A stretch of 64,000 nucleotides of DNA from Candidatus Obscuribacter sp. (GTDB taxonomy: Bacteria > Cyanobacteriota > Vampirovibrionia > Obscuribacterales > Obscuribacteraceae): contig JADJQZ010000001.1 in assembly GCA_016712465.1 (NCBI GenBank), positions 3,658,001 to 3,722,000 on the forward strand, given 5' to 3'. The position numbers and the translations under genes are program-made. This document shows, in pieces, positions 51,538-60,445 of the stretch. The notes under the pieces were generated by a model that made no database searches, had not been told where the DNA came from, and saw only the letters and a list, made by a program, of their open reading frames with translations. How positions within the stretch are numbered: position 1 is the stretch's first letter; every line of letters begins with the position of its first letter.

Positions 51538-52776
51538 TTACTGAGTGACTATTATTCTAACGGTCATGAGCCCCTTATGGTGCCCCGCATAGTAGCCGCG
51601 CACCATTTGCTCGGCCATGGCTTGAGTGACGGTGGCACCTCTACCGGCACTGATGTCGGAAGGCGAGAAAAAATTGTCTAAGGTTACGGCGCCCGGGTTC
51701 CAGAAACCCAAGGATAGTGGACCCGTCCTGGTGGGTTTGTACTTATAGAGTTGCTTACCAGCATTAAAATCGTAGTCTTTGGCCATAATGACAGGATTCT
51801 GAGGGTCGATTTTTCCAACCAAGCTATAACTGAGAGCCGGTCTGGGGTGGTAATTACCAAAGATGTCGGGAGCATTGGCACCGTTTGCAAGCAATCCCGG
51901 GAAGGCCATATAGCCACCGTCGGCGTCGAATTTACTGGAGCCAAGTATGTCCTGGCCGGTCCACAAACCATCGGCGCGAAAATCTATATAAACAATCTGT
52001 CCAGGTTTCACCACAACACCGGTATCGGTCCAATCCGGATTGGCCGCATCAACCTGGACTACCGTGTGGTCTACTACCCGCTCTCCGGCTGAGCTGATTT
52101 CCTCGTAGATTCTAGGTCTCACCCAGGGCTCCGTCGCTTGATTCACTGCTGCAACCGGACTGGCAAAAGATGTAGATTGCGCAGACTGAGCAGGATTGGC
52201 AGCACGAGCCGGTCCGTTGCCCGGACCTCGCACGAGACCCTGTGGAAACTCAGCGCACCGTTTCACCGTGGCGGTCAGGGCAACGGGTCTTCCAAGGGCA
52301 GGCACACTACCAATAAAAGGTACGGCTTTAAGATCAATGAACGGATCCATACTGTAAGTGGTGCAGGCGCGCACCTGATAGAAACGGTTAGTAAGGTCGA
52401 TCGGCGGTGGAACAGCCTTGTTGGGACCAATAGTCAGACATTTGGTATCGTCCATAAAATCGACGGAATCGATATAGAGGTCTGTTCCGGAATTCTGAAA
52501 ACCTGCTACAGGAGTCATTTTGAGCATGGCAGTAAAGCCACTGCTGTTGAATTCGACGGTCTTCTTCAGTGCTGCCGAAAGCGCTGAACCAAAGTCAGTC
52601 TGAGTCGATGCCGTATGACTGGCCTGAAAGGATATAAACCAGACGGAACCGTAGGAGAGCGTGAGCGCCACTAAGTCTATCAAGGGGAAAGCGAAAATGA
52701 CAAAAAGAATAAACATAGCAAGCGGCATCTCAGCAGCACTGCCTGTTTTATTTCGCCCCTTCTGAAAGAATTGCAT
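51538..52776 (-). CDS. TadE/TadG-like minor pilin fused to a lectin-like beta domain
   Basis: 412 aa. Residues ~12-45 (TGSAAEMPLAMFILFVIFAF followed by PLIDLVALTL) resemble the TadE pseudopilin start: Gly-Ser-Ala-Ala-Glu, then one long hydrophobic helix. A Pro/Ala/Gln-rich linker at ~180-215 leads to a C-terminal beta domain (~230-412): WTDTGVVVKPGQIVYIDFRA, then DGLW, PALSYSLVGKI, NAGKQLYKYKPTRTGPLSLG and DNFF. The order recalls the PA-IL (LecA) galactose-lectin sandwich, but calcium ligands are not certain. An ATG at 52776 after AGGT is preferred over 52791. Possible pilus-associated adhesin (inference). Confidence 0.6.
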   Translation of the reverse strand: MQFFQKGRNKTGSAAEMPLAMFILFVIFAFPLIDLVALTLSYGSVWFISFQASHTASTQTDFGSALSAALKKTVEFNSSGFTAMLKMTPVAGFQNSGTDLYIDSVDFMDDTKCLTIGPNKAVPPPIDLTNRFYQVRACTTYSMDPFIDLKAVPFIGSVPALGRPVALTATVKRCAEFPQGLVRGPGNGPARAANPAQSAQSTSFASPVAAVNQATEPWVRPRIYEEISSAGERVVDHTVVQVDAANPDWTDTGVVVKPGQIVYIDFRADGLWTGQDILGSSKFDADGGYMAFPGLLANGANAPDIFGNYHPRPALSYSLVGKIDPQNPVIMAKDYDFNAGKQLYKYKPTRTGPLSLGFWNPGAVTLDNFFSPSDISAGRGATVTQAMAEQMVRGYYAGHHKGLMTVRIIVTQ

Positions 52777-53104
52777 CGGTTCAACCTGCATTCAGTTGCT
52801 GGCACACTACGTTGAACTTCCTTTACCAATGCATTCCCAAGACCGATAAAAGGTAAACCCGTTCCGGGCTCAGACAGGCAACAGATTGCGCAGTATTGCT
52901 CAATTTTCCCGGCAAACTGAAAACAGGACCACGAAGGAATCTAAATTAATCTGCTCAACACGGCTTCAACACAATGCACGGACATCATCATAAGTGAAAC
53001 GGCACTTTACGCTACCGCCAAGAGTCTTACCATCCCTGACTTAAGTACAAGCACCGCGATCCAGTTTATTTAACGGAAAAAGCGTTGAATATGAGGGCAC
53101 TTGC
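52777..53104. other. Divergent intergenic region, TadE-like / EF-hand protein
   Basis: About 330 bp with no gene. CCCGTTCCGGGC near 52860 could form a small hairpin. No clear promoter was found for either gene. Confidence 0.4.
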
Positions 53105-54901
53105 ATGTCAACCATGAAATTCGAGAATTCCGAATCTTCCATCTCTAATATAAACAGGTTGGAATATTCAATGCAGCCGCAATTTTCCAGTGACGGAAAA
53201 GACGACGAAACATTCTACAAAAAAATCTTCTCCCTGCCCAAAGATAACGAAGCCGGAAACTCAGTCATAAGTAGCAATAATCGTCTCACCTTTGGCGGTC
53301 AGGACATATATGGGAAGAGCACTCTGACGGCCTCCCCGAATGACTCATCAGGGGGAACGCGGCACTTTTCCGGACACTCCACTTTCTCATTCGGCAGGTC
53401 GGTCATTGAACCCAACCCGACCGACAGGACAAACCCCGCCGTCCCCGGCGGTGACTCCCCACTCACCCCCACAACCGGGGGCAAGTTCATCTCCGAAGCA
53501 GCGGACTTCGACAAACTCAATATTAGCAAGAGTGGCAAGCCTGAAAACGAAGTTCTCACCGGCAGCGAAATCACCCGCGGTGCAGTCAGCCACATGCTTA
53601 AAGCAGACGCCAACGACAATAGCCAACTGGATAGGCAAGAATGGACGAGCATCGCTTCGCAGTTTGGTCTTAACCAGGATGAAGCAGCTAGAGCTTACAG
53701 CAAGGCCAACCAGGACGGTCAGGATGGGCTGTCTCTCAGTGAAATGAATAGACTGGCAGAGCAAAGTATTACCCCTGAGATAATGACCGCAGATAAATCC
53801 AAGGATGGCAAACTGAGTCGAGCTGAATTCCAATCGCTGGTGCAAGATGGTCCGCAAAAACCAGGCGATAAGCCTCCCTCTATCCCTGAGCAAACAACGG
53901 ATAGAATTCTGGAGAACTTGCAGAGAGAACTGGAGCAGTTGCAGCAGAAGTTGACGGAACTACTGGAATGGTTGAAAAACTTACTGGAGCAGCAACCCGG
54001 CCCGAAGCCGAATCCTGACGTGCCCAACCCTAAGCCCTTTCCAGATGTACCGACGCCCACTCCTGATGTGCCGACGCCGACTCCTGATGTGCCAGCTCCC
54101 ACTCCTGATGTGCCGGACATTCCAGGCATACCGGATTTGCCGATTCCCCAGGACATAAATCCGCTGTTCGTTGATCCTCCAGAGGGACGCGGCGAAGGGG
54201 AGCCTTTCCCAGACCGCGGCAAGACCACACCCGACGCCAAGACAGTGGTTGTAGAAAACATCTCTCAAGACGTCCAAAGGCTCGAACAGAACGGTCAGGT
54301 CAATCCAAAGAGTGTCGACGGTGACAATGTCTACGCCACCAAACCAGTACCCGAATTGTGGATAAAGATGAATGGACGAGACGGCAAGCCCGTCTACATG
54401 TCAATGCAGGTTAACCACATACCGTTTCAAAAAACACCCTACTCGAAGGATGCCAATGGTGGACTTCAGGTTAAGGAGTCTGTGTCCTTTGATCCATATG
54501 CAGAGCACGCCATTGATCCAAATATGAATCATGAACGCCCTCAGCTCTTCTATCGCTCCACTGACGGCAACCTCCGCCCACTGGAAACGACCTCGCTCAA
54601 AGCCGATGTTGGACAAAGCCCCGGACACCCCAAAGGGGCCTGGTACGATCTCAGCTTCAAAGTAAAAGATGACATGGCCTTCGTTCGGCAAGAATTCACT
54701 GACGGCAATGGCAGTGAAGGGAATGACTATCGTGCACCCAAGAACCTTGAGAAAGTACTGATCGATGGCAACATGATGTCCTATGCCGAAGCCTACAAGA
54801 AAGGCATTCTCTATGGACAGGCGCCCTCCGCTCCGATCAAACCAAGTTTTCCGGACAACATATGGGACACCGCACCTACATGGGACGGCGAAATGTATTG
54901 A
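53105..54901 (+). CDS. EF-hand protein with coiled coil and proline-rich repeats (598 aa)
   Basis: Three consecutive EF-hand loops are visible: D168-E179 (DANDNSQLDRQE), N202-E213 (NQDGQDGLSLSE) and D230-E241 (DKSKDGKLSRAE), so calcium binding is likely. A coiled coil at ~266-296 (RELEQLQQKLTELLEWLKNL) is followed by a Pro-rich spacer (~298-350) made of DVPTPTP repeats, then a C-terminal region of ~230 residues I do not recognise (WIKMNGRDGKPVYMSMQVN, PKGAWYDLSFKVKDDM). No signal peptide or membrane segment is present, so export by a leaderless route or a cytoplasmic role are both possible. Confidence 0.75.
   Translation: MSTMKFENSESSISNINRLEYSMQPQFSSDGKDDETFYKKIFSLPKDNEAGNSVISSNNRLTFGGQDIYGKSTLTASPNDSSGGTRHFSGHSTFSFGRSVIEPNPTDRTNPAVPGGDSPLTPTTGGKFISEAADFDKLNISKSGKPENEVLTGSEITRGAVSHMLKADANDNSQLDRQEWTSIASQFGLNQDEAARAYSKANQDGQDGLSLSEMNRLAEQSITPEIMTADKSKDGKLSRAEFQSLVQDGPQKPGDKPPSIPEQTTDRILENLQRELEQLQQKLTELLEWLKNLLEQQPGPKPNPDVPNPKPFPDVPTPTPDVPTPTPDVPAPTPDVPDIPGIPDLPIPQDINPLFVDPPEGRGEGEPFPDRGKTTPDAKTVVVENISQDVQRLEQNGQVNPKSVDGDNVYATKPVPELWIKMNGRDGKPVYMSMQVNHIPFQKTPYSKDANGGLQVKESVSFDPYAEHAIDPNMNHERPQLFYRSTDGNLRPLETTSLKADVGQSPGHPKGAWYDLSFKVKDDMAFVRQEFTDGNGSEGNDYRAPKNLEKVLIDGNMMSYAEAYKKGILYGQAPSAPIKPSFPDNIWDTAPTWDGEMY
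54044..54115 (+). repeat. In-frame 21-bp tandem repeat (DVPTPTP)
   Basis: Just over three 21-bp units (GATGTGCCGACGCCGACTCC plus T and variants) encode DVPTPTP, DVPTPTP, DVPAPTP, DVP. Copy number may vary between strains. Confidence 0.85.
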
Positions 54902-55007
54902 ATCGAAGCGCTCCCATACCTTTCGGAAGGAAGCTCCAGCGAACTAGAGTAAATATCCGAACATTCTCTATGCAGAACAAAGTTGCCACAAATCACTGAG
55001 GGCGAAT

Positions 55008-55424
55008 CTAACTCATGATAAAACGCATTTCGTAAAAGATGGCACAAAAGAATGCCAACACGGCAAGCACTACCGGCACAAGAAAGAGGCTTGCGGTAAC
55101 AAAAACCTTTCGCACCCCCGCCACCTGAGGGCGCTTTGAAAGCAACCAAAAAAGCGCCAGCACTTCAGACAAGATTAGTGCCATAAGAGAAGTTCCGTGG
55201 CGCAACAAAAGTTCCTGTGGAGCAGGCTTATCCCGGCTCCTGGCTCTTTCCAGAAAAGCATTTATATCGAACGACGGACCGGAAGCTGTGTCAGTTGAGG
55301 ACGGGGCGGCAGCGCACAACACATATGAGCTGGAGTATAAGGAGCCTATCTGTGTGCAAATCAAACCGCCGACAAGAGCCGAAATCAGTACACTAAGCGA
55401 AATCGCAACTACTAGTTGTTTCAT
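55008..55424 (-). CDS. Membrane protein, unknown, coupled to pdxT (138 aa)
   Basis: Not recognised. An N-terminal hydrophobic helix (VVAISLSVLISALVGGLI) precedes a short extracytoplasmic part with one cysteine. Two helices follow (LMALILSEVLALFWLL and VTASLFLVPVVLAVLAFFCAIF). The ATG at 55424 overlaps the pdxT stop as ATGA, so it is translated with the pyridoxal phosphate genes. A longer frame to 55457 would sit inside pdxT and is less likely. Its tie to vitamin B6 is only by position. Confidence 0.65.
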   Translation of the reverse strand: MKQLVVAISLSVLISALVGGLICTQIGSLYSSSYVLCAAAPSSTDTASGPSFDINAFLERARSRDKPAPQELLLRHGTSLMALILSEVLALFWLLSKRPQVAGVRKVFVTASLFLVPVVLAVLAFFCAIFYEMRFIMS

Positions 55425-56068
55425 ACTTCGGCACTCGCAAGTGGGCGAGAAAGGCATTCGGCAACCATTTGCAGAAAGTAAGCATGGACACGCAGATCGT
55501 CCGTCAACTCCGGATGAAAAGCCGTCACCAGCATATTTTTCTGCCTGGCCATAACTATGCCTGAGGCACCGGCATTCAGTTCCGCCGGCAGAACACCCAA
55601 TACTTCCACGCCATCACCAACAGCCGTTATGAGAGGGGCTCGAATGAAGACCGCCGGGAAAGGCTCTCCCAGACCGGTGATTGCCAGAGGACATTGAAAG
55701 CTTTTCTTCTGTGGACCGAAAGCATTGCGCCGCACTTTAATGGACATGACGCCGAGGCGACCCTGCGCACTGCCTTTGATTTCCTCAGCCAGAAAAATGG
55801 AGCCCATGCAGGTGCCCCAGACCGGCATGCCACTGAGAATGCGCTCCTTAACTGTTGCGAAAATGACCGCCGCCCCCTCTTCCGTCAGTCTGGCAATGGC
55901 GGTGGACTCACCGCCGGGAATGACCAGACCGTCAAGGTCGGCAACTTGAGAGGCGTAGCGAATCTGTCTGGTGTCGGCACCAGCTTCCCTCAACCTGGCC
56001 TCGTGTTCGCTAAAATCTCCCTGCAGGGCGAGAACCCCTACCAGGGGGCGGCGATCAGTTTTCGTCAT
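55421..56068 (-). CDS. pdxT: Pyridoxal 5'-phosphate synthase glutaminase subunit PdxT
   Basis: Releases ammonia from glutamine for PdxS. Motifs are VGVLALQGDFSEHEARL, LVIPGGESTAIARL, the nucleophile Cys87 in VWGTCMGSIFLAEE, and the His/Glu pair in AFHPELTDD. 215 aa, normal length. The ATG at 56068 lies downstream of AGGAAACC and 16 bp after pdxS. A longer open frame to 56224 runs through pdxS and is a shadow. Confidence 0.95.
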   Translation of the reverse strand: MTKTDRRPLVGVLALQGDFSEHEARLREAGADTRQIRYASQVADLDGLVIPGGESTAIARLTEEGAAVIFATVKERILSGMPVWGTCMGSIFLAEEIKGSAQGRLGVMSIKVRRNAFGPQKKSFQCPLAITGLGEPFPAVFIRAPLITAVGDGVEVLGVLPAELNAGASGIVMARQKNMLVTAFHPELTDDLRVHAYFLQMVAECLSRPLASAEV

Positions 56069-56084
56069 AGTTACAGGTTTCCTC

Positions 56085-57005
56085 TTACCAGCCGCGGGCA
56101 GCCAGGGTTTCATCACCGACCAGGGTGCGCGCCGAGCGACCCACCATGGCTTCACCAAGATTGCGGCTGACCTTGGCCAGTACTTCGGGATCTTTGTAGA
56201 AGGTGGTGGCTTTGACGATGGCACAGGCCCGTTTCATGGGATCCCCTGATTTGAAGATACCGGAGCCCACAAATACTCCTTCCACGCCAATCTGCATCAT
56301 CAAAGCAGCATCAGCCGGTGTAGCGATGCCGCCGGCGGCGAAGTTGACCACAGGCAATTTGCCTTCTTCCGCTACTTGCTTGACCAGCTCGAAGGGGGCG
56401 CCTATTTCTTTAGCATAGGTCATCAGTTCTTCCGTGGGAAGCACGGTCAGCCTTCTGATTTCACCAAGGATGGTGCGGGCATGACGCACCGCTTCCACAA
56501 CGTCGCCGGTACCGGCTTCGCCCTTGGTGCGGATCATGGCAGCACCTTCGCCGATGCGGCGCAGGGCTTCGCCGAGGTTTTTGGCACCACAGACGAAGGG
56601 GATATCAAACTGGTTTTTGTCGATATGGTACTGTTCGTCAGCCGGAGTCAAGACTTCGCTTTCATCCACGCAGTCAACTCCAAGCGACTGCAGAATCTGT
56701 GCTTCCACAAAATGTCCGATTCTAGCTTTAGCCATCACCGGTATGGAAACCGCTTCGATGATCTGGCTGATCAGCTCAGGGTCGGACATTCTGGCCACGC
56801 CGCCGTCCGCTCTAATATCGGCAGGCACGCGCTCCAGGGCCATGACCGCTACGGCACCGGCCTCTTCGGCAATCTTGGCCTGTTCGGCATTGACCACGTC
56901 CATGATGACGCCGCCCTTGAGCATGGCAGGCAGAGAACGCTTCACCAGTTCAGTGCCGGTAGCAATCTTGCCAATCGTCTCTACTGTTTTAGTAACCCGT
57001 GTCAT
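56085..57005 (-). CDS. pdxS: Pyridoxal 5'-phosphate synthase subunit PdxS
   Basis: Builds PLP from ribose 5-phosphate, glyceraldehyde 3-phosphate and ammonia in the DXP-independent route. Very conserved segments: LKGGVIMDVVNAEQAKIAEE, VPADIRADGGVARMSDP, VMAKARIGHFVEAQIL, VDESEVLTPAD and NFAAGGIATPADAALMMQ. 306 aa, close to the usual ~295. ATG start at 57005, 28 bp after the regulator gene on the same strand. Confidence 0.97.
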   Translation of the reverse strand: MTRVTKTVETIGKIATGTELVKRSLPAMLKGGVIMDVVNAEQAKIAEEAGAVAVMALERVPADIRADGGVARMSDPELISQIIEAVSIPVMAKARIGHFVEAQILQSLGVDCVDESEVLTPADEQYHIDKNQFDIPFVCGAKNLGEALRRIGEGAAMIRTKGEAGTGDVVEAVRHARTILGEIRRLTVLPTEELMTYAKEIGAPFELVKQVAEEGKLPVVNFAAGGIATPADAALMMQIGVEGVFVGSGIFKSGDPMKRACAIVKATTFYKDPEVLAKVSRNLGEAMVGRSARTLVGDETLAARGW

Positions 57006-57033
57006 TTCAAGCTCCTCTTTTTTGGTGGCACGC

Positions 57034-58557
57034 CTAGATCAAGACATGCTCAGGTTCGGTTTTATCTATCGTTTGTACGCCCAGGGCTCTGCGGTATTTT
57101 CGGAAAGCGGCAAACAGACGTTCGACGCCTTCTTCAATGGCAGTAGTGTCATTTTGAATAAAGGAAAGTCTCAAGGTACAGGGGTCGGCCTTACCCACGT
57201 AACAAATGTCGCCGGGCGAAAAGGAAACCCCTTCTTGCTCGCTGAAACTGAGGAAGGTCCGAGCATCCATGCCCTCCGGCAAGGTCATCCAGAGGAAGAG
57301 CCCGCCCCGTGGTCTGAGAAACTTGACGCCGCTTTCACCGAAGCTCCGCTCTAAAGCACCGAGCATGGTATCGCGACGAGCGGCATAGAGTGCATTAATG
57401 CGTTCCAGATGGCGACCATAAGAGCCCCGGCGTAGAAACTCGGACAGAAGAGTCTGGGTGAGGGAGCTGGTGGAAAGGTCGCTACCGCGCTTGGCGAAGT
57501 TGAGACGCTCTACCACCGGGGCTGGAGCAACCAGCCAGCCCAGACGGATACCGGGGGCCAGGGCCTTGGAGAAAGTCCCCTGGTAGACCACCAGTGATTG
57601 GGCACCGGGAAGGGCTCTCAGGGGTGGTAAGGGGCCGCCTTCGTAATCAAGATCTCCGGAAAAATCATCTTCAAAAATAGGAGTGTTGTAGCGCCTGGCC
57701 AGTTCCAATACGGCCCGGCGCCTTTCCATCGACATAGTCAGACCTGTGGGGTTCTGACCGGAAGGCATCAGGTAAATGAACTTGACTCGCCCCTTTTGCA
57801 GAACCGCCTGGAGCATATCCAGACGAATGCCTTCTTCATCTAAGGGTATGCCGACGATGCGGGCCCGGTGCGCCCGGAAATTGGAAATTGCCCAGAAATA
57901 TGTGGGGTCTTCCGTCACCACCAGATCTCCGGCATCAAGAAACATGTTGGACATGAGGTCGATGCCCTGCTGGGAACCGCTCAAAATCATGAGCTCCCCA
58001 TCGCTGGCCTTGAGAGAACGGCCGGCCAGATGCTCCAGCACCAGTTTGCGCAGGGTGGGCTCGCCGCCGGCCGGGGAAAACTTGAAGAGCGCCCCGGCAT
58101 TGCCGTCGGCCAGAGTTTTGATAATGGCCGCGAACTCTTCCTCAGGATAGGAATCGGCTGAGGGTATGCCGGCGGCAAAGGAGATCACTGCGCCGGGATA
58201 GCTACTCACCGAAGGGTCCGGCAGGCATTCCATTAATTGCTTGAGTTCACCACCATAATTGGAATAGCGGTCCCTCCAGGCATCAGTCCGGTCTGGCTGG
58301 GGAGCATCGCAGACAAAGCTGCCCCGACCCACGTGGGAATAAATGAGACCCATGGAAATAAGCTCTTCATAGGCTCTGGCGATGGTGGAGCGGTCCAGTT
58401 GCAAAAGGGCGGCAAGCTCACGGTTGGTGGGCAAGCGGGTGCCTCCCGGCAGTGTACCGCCCTGAATGAGAGCAGCCAGGTGATCGACTATGCGCCGGTA
58501 AAGGGGTCTGCCACCGGCACTACCGTCAAAGTCTGAAAATAGATCAAGCCAATTCAA
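57034..58557 (-). CDS. pdxR: MocR-family regulator (GntR + aminotransferase-like), probable PdxR
   Basis: 507 aa. The N-terminal GntR winged helix (~17-85) reads RPLYRRIVDHLAALIQGGTL, LPTNRELAALLQLDRSTIAR and GLIYSHVGRGSF. The C-terminal part (~130-495) is an aminotransferase fold that would sense PLP. The PLP lysine lies in GTFSKALAPGIRLGW. Being next to pdxST makes PdxR the best reading, though here it is codirectional rather than divergent. The only start that keeps the helix-turn-helix is TTG at 58557, and the first codons lie inside one of the operator-like repeats. Confidence 0.88.
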   Translation of the reverse strand: MNWLDLFSDFDGSAGGRPLYRRIVDHLAALIQGGTLPGGTRLPTNRELAALLQLDRSTIARAYEELISMGLIYSHVGRGSFVCDAPQPDRTDAWRDRYSNYGGELKQLMECLPDPSVSSYPGAVISFAAGIPSADSYPEEEFAAIIKTLADGNAGALFKFSPAGGEPTLRKLVLEHLAGRSLKASDGELMILSGSQQGIDLMSNMFLDAGDLVVTEDPTYFWAISNFRAHRARIVGIPLDEEGIRLDMLQAVLQKGRVKFIYLMPSGQNPTGLTMSMERRRAVLELARRYNTPIFEDDFSGDLDYEGGPLPPLRALPGAQSLVVYQGTFSKALAPGIRLGWLVAPAPVVERLNFAKRGSDLSTSSLTQTLLSEFLRRGSYGRHLERINALYAARRDTMLGALERSFGESGVKFLRPRGGLFLWMTLPEGMDARTFLSFSEQEGVSFSPGDICYVGKADPCTLRLSFIQNDTTAIEEGVERLFAAFRKYRRALGVQTIDKTEPEHVLI

Positions 58558-58725
58558 TCAGATACCAGCCAATTTAGATCAAGCCCACCCAAGGCAAGCC
58601 ACAGAAGCAAGTCTGGATTGGAAACGAGCCCGCTTAGGGCCATCCCAACCAATTCCCACAACAGGCGGACAATAATACAACCATCCAGCCAATTAGATCA
58701 ATCGCTCCAGACAAGCAAGCCAATC
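58547..58725 (-). promoter_or_regulatory. Four operator-like AGCCAAT repeats upstream of pdxR
   Basis: AGCCAAT, in the same orientation, occurs at 58547, 58567, 58687 and 58718. At 58567 and 58687 it extends to AGCCAATTTAGATCAA and AGCCAATTAGATCAA. One site covers the pdxR start codon and one lies between the -35 and -10 of the candidate promoter. MocR-type regulators are known to bind direct repeats and control themselves. Confidence 0.6.
58672..58701 (-). promoter_or_regulatory. Candidate promoter of the pdxR-pdxS-pdxT operon
   Basis: On the minus strand, TTGATC (-35, plus-strand 58696-58701) is separated by 18 bp from TATTAT (-10, 58672-58677). The spacer contains an ATTGGCT repeat. Confidence 0.5.
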
Positions 58726-59020
58726 TAAAATTTTTCTTGCATTGGCAGTCGGCGGAAGCTATCTCCCCAACTCCAACCACCGGCTGAAAAGAATTGCCGC
58801 TAAAAGCGAACCTGGTAGTCAGCTACCTTGAGACAGTATTTTTTCGAACGCTTGCCGGAACCATGATTCCCTGTCCTTCGAGAGCCTGGTCAAAAAATCG
58901 CCAAACTCATGTAACCAGAAAAATAAAATCTGTTTGACAGTGAAAACGCCCACCCAGACTAACTTTCATTTATGAAAAAGTCCCGAAAAGCTGATGCAAT
59001 ATTTCTTCGCATCACTATTG
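58726..59020. other. Intergenic stretch before IS copy A
   Basis: About 295 bp without a credible gene; nothing recognisable apart from A/T-rich tracts around 58726-58745 and 58915-58930. Confidence 0.4.
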
Positions 59021-59029
59021 TTACATTTG
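59021..59029. repeat. 9-bp sequence TTACATTTG, left of IS copy A (target duplication)
   Basis: TTACATTTG sits directly outside the left inverted repeat of copy A. The same nine bases occur between copies A and B (60938-60946) and right of copy B (62854-62862). Confidence 0.8.
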
Positions 59030-59243
59030 CAGCGATTCCGCAGAAGAACTACCCAAGCCGTCCCTGACAGCAATTTCAATACTTTCTAGTGGCGGGCAGA
59101 TTCGCATTGGATATTGGCTGCAAATACTCGACTAAGCATCTCAAGCCTCAATTTCTTCTTCTCCGGCTCGAATTTCTAACATTCCCAGCGGCGGTAGCCC
59201 TGTTTTTAGCCAGGGCTGAAATTTGCCGGGAAGTAATATTCCC

Positions 59244-60442
59244 CTATGGCGAATGGCACCGCGGCCAGTTTCCACAGAGGTCCGCCGCCACTTTTAAAGA
59301 CACCAGAACTTCAGTCAACGCCTTCTGCAATGCTGGTTTCAGCGCCCTCTTGTAGAAGCATTGAAATATGTTGTGAGCAATCATGCAAAGCAAGAGGAAG
59401 TTGCGAATGGCTCCTGGACTATGTTTGTAGATATGGTCGCTGCACCAGTGGTTGGAGAGTTCGTTAAAGCCCTGGTTTTCTATGTTCCATCGGGCATGGC
59501 CAAGGGCGTGTACTGTTCTCGTACCAGCCCTAATGCTCGGCAGAGAAGTAATCCACATCCAGGTGTTTGTTTTGATGTGCAGGGAGGAATCAAGCTGAGC
59601 CTTGATTCTGGTGGACTCTTCGGATTTGACAATGCGCAATGCGCTAGAGACATCCGGCATGCGAAAGTTTCCTTCATCCCAGCAGGAGTATGAGCTGGAG
59701 CCACTTTCGAAGCTCACAGCCGGTTCGCAATTGGCGAAAGCAAAGTCGGCTTGCTGGTAGATATTGGTGCGCTCATCTTTCAAAACCGTGATTACATGCT
59801 TGCCCGGAGTCGAGGATCTTGTTAATGAAAGGGGCATTGGTGTAGAGCGCGTCACCAAGCACCACATCAAATGCACGGGGATAGTCCCTCACTACTCGCT
59901 CATACAGTCGCTTAGCGCAGTCAACTCACCTTCTCCAGGCGTTGCTCTTCCATGTCTACCAGAAACGAGAAATTGTCGAAAATCAGTTGAGCTGTAACAT
60001 TACGGTGGTAGTACTGAATCTTGCCGTCGATATCGCGCTCAAGACAGCCCTGGCAGCGCTGATTGTAGGTGCAGTGAGATTCATGACCATCAAGAGCAAG
60101 CGCGATCAGACCGTGAGAAGGTGCCACGAGTTGCTTGTTTCTCTTCATGGAAGTGTAGAGCATCTTCTGGGAAGCGCGCAGAGAGCCATCATCGAGAACA
60201 TCCACAACACGTCCGATGGTATCGGCACTGACTGAGCGGGCCGGTAGTTTCTTCCAGGCGGGAAGATGATTGAGCTTCTCCAGAGCATTGAGGCTGCCGA
60301 GGCGGGCGAAGAACATATCAAGCACGGCCGTCACCACATCAGCGGTTGGCACGTGGGACCAGCGGCGGTGGTCTCGAACACCGGTGACAAGCTCGCCAAA
60401 ATGCAGTTGCTTGTCTGCGTAGCGCAGCAATCGCTCAAGCAT
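59244..60442 (-). pseudogene. DDE transposase of IS copy A, frame broken in two places
   Basis: The catalytic triad is recognisable: Asp in ALALDGHESH, Asp in VVLGDALYTN, Glu in ARWNIENQGFN. From the ATG at 60442 (MLERLLRYAD) the frame is open to a TGA at 59921, just after MEEQRLEKVS. The following segment DCAKRLYERVVRDYPRAF is in another frame. A second break near 59806 comes from an extra G in GCCCGGAGTC (copy B has GCCCGAGTC). The C-terminal part then runs to the stop at 59244. Without the breaks it would be about 400 aa. Confidence 0.82.
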
Positions 60443-60445
60443 TCA

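Noticed and set aside
54044..54115. CRISPR-like or other non-coding repeat array
   Set aside because: The 21-bp units are contiguous, in frame and encode DVPTPTP; there are no spacers.
59021..59029. TTACATTT as an HLR1 half-site for the RpaB-like regulator
   Set aside because: It is single here, not a spaced pair, and its three occurrences are explained by target duplication of the insertion sequence.
59880..59935. Programmed +1 frameshift in the IS transposase at AGT-TGA-C, similar to the RF2 site
   Set aside because: Copy B reads EEQRPREGELTA in frame here. That matches the usual sequence of such transposases and places the break a few codons later, at a one-base deficit. A missing base explains both copies better than a recoding signal.
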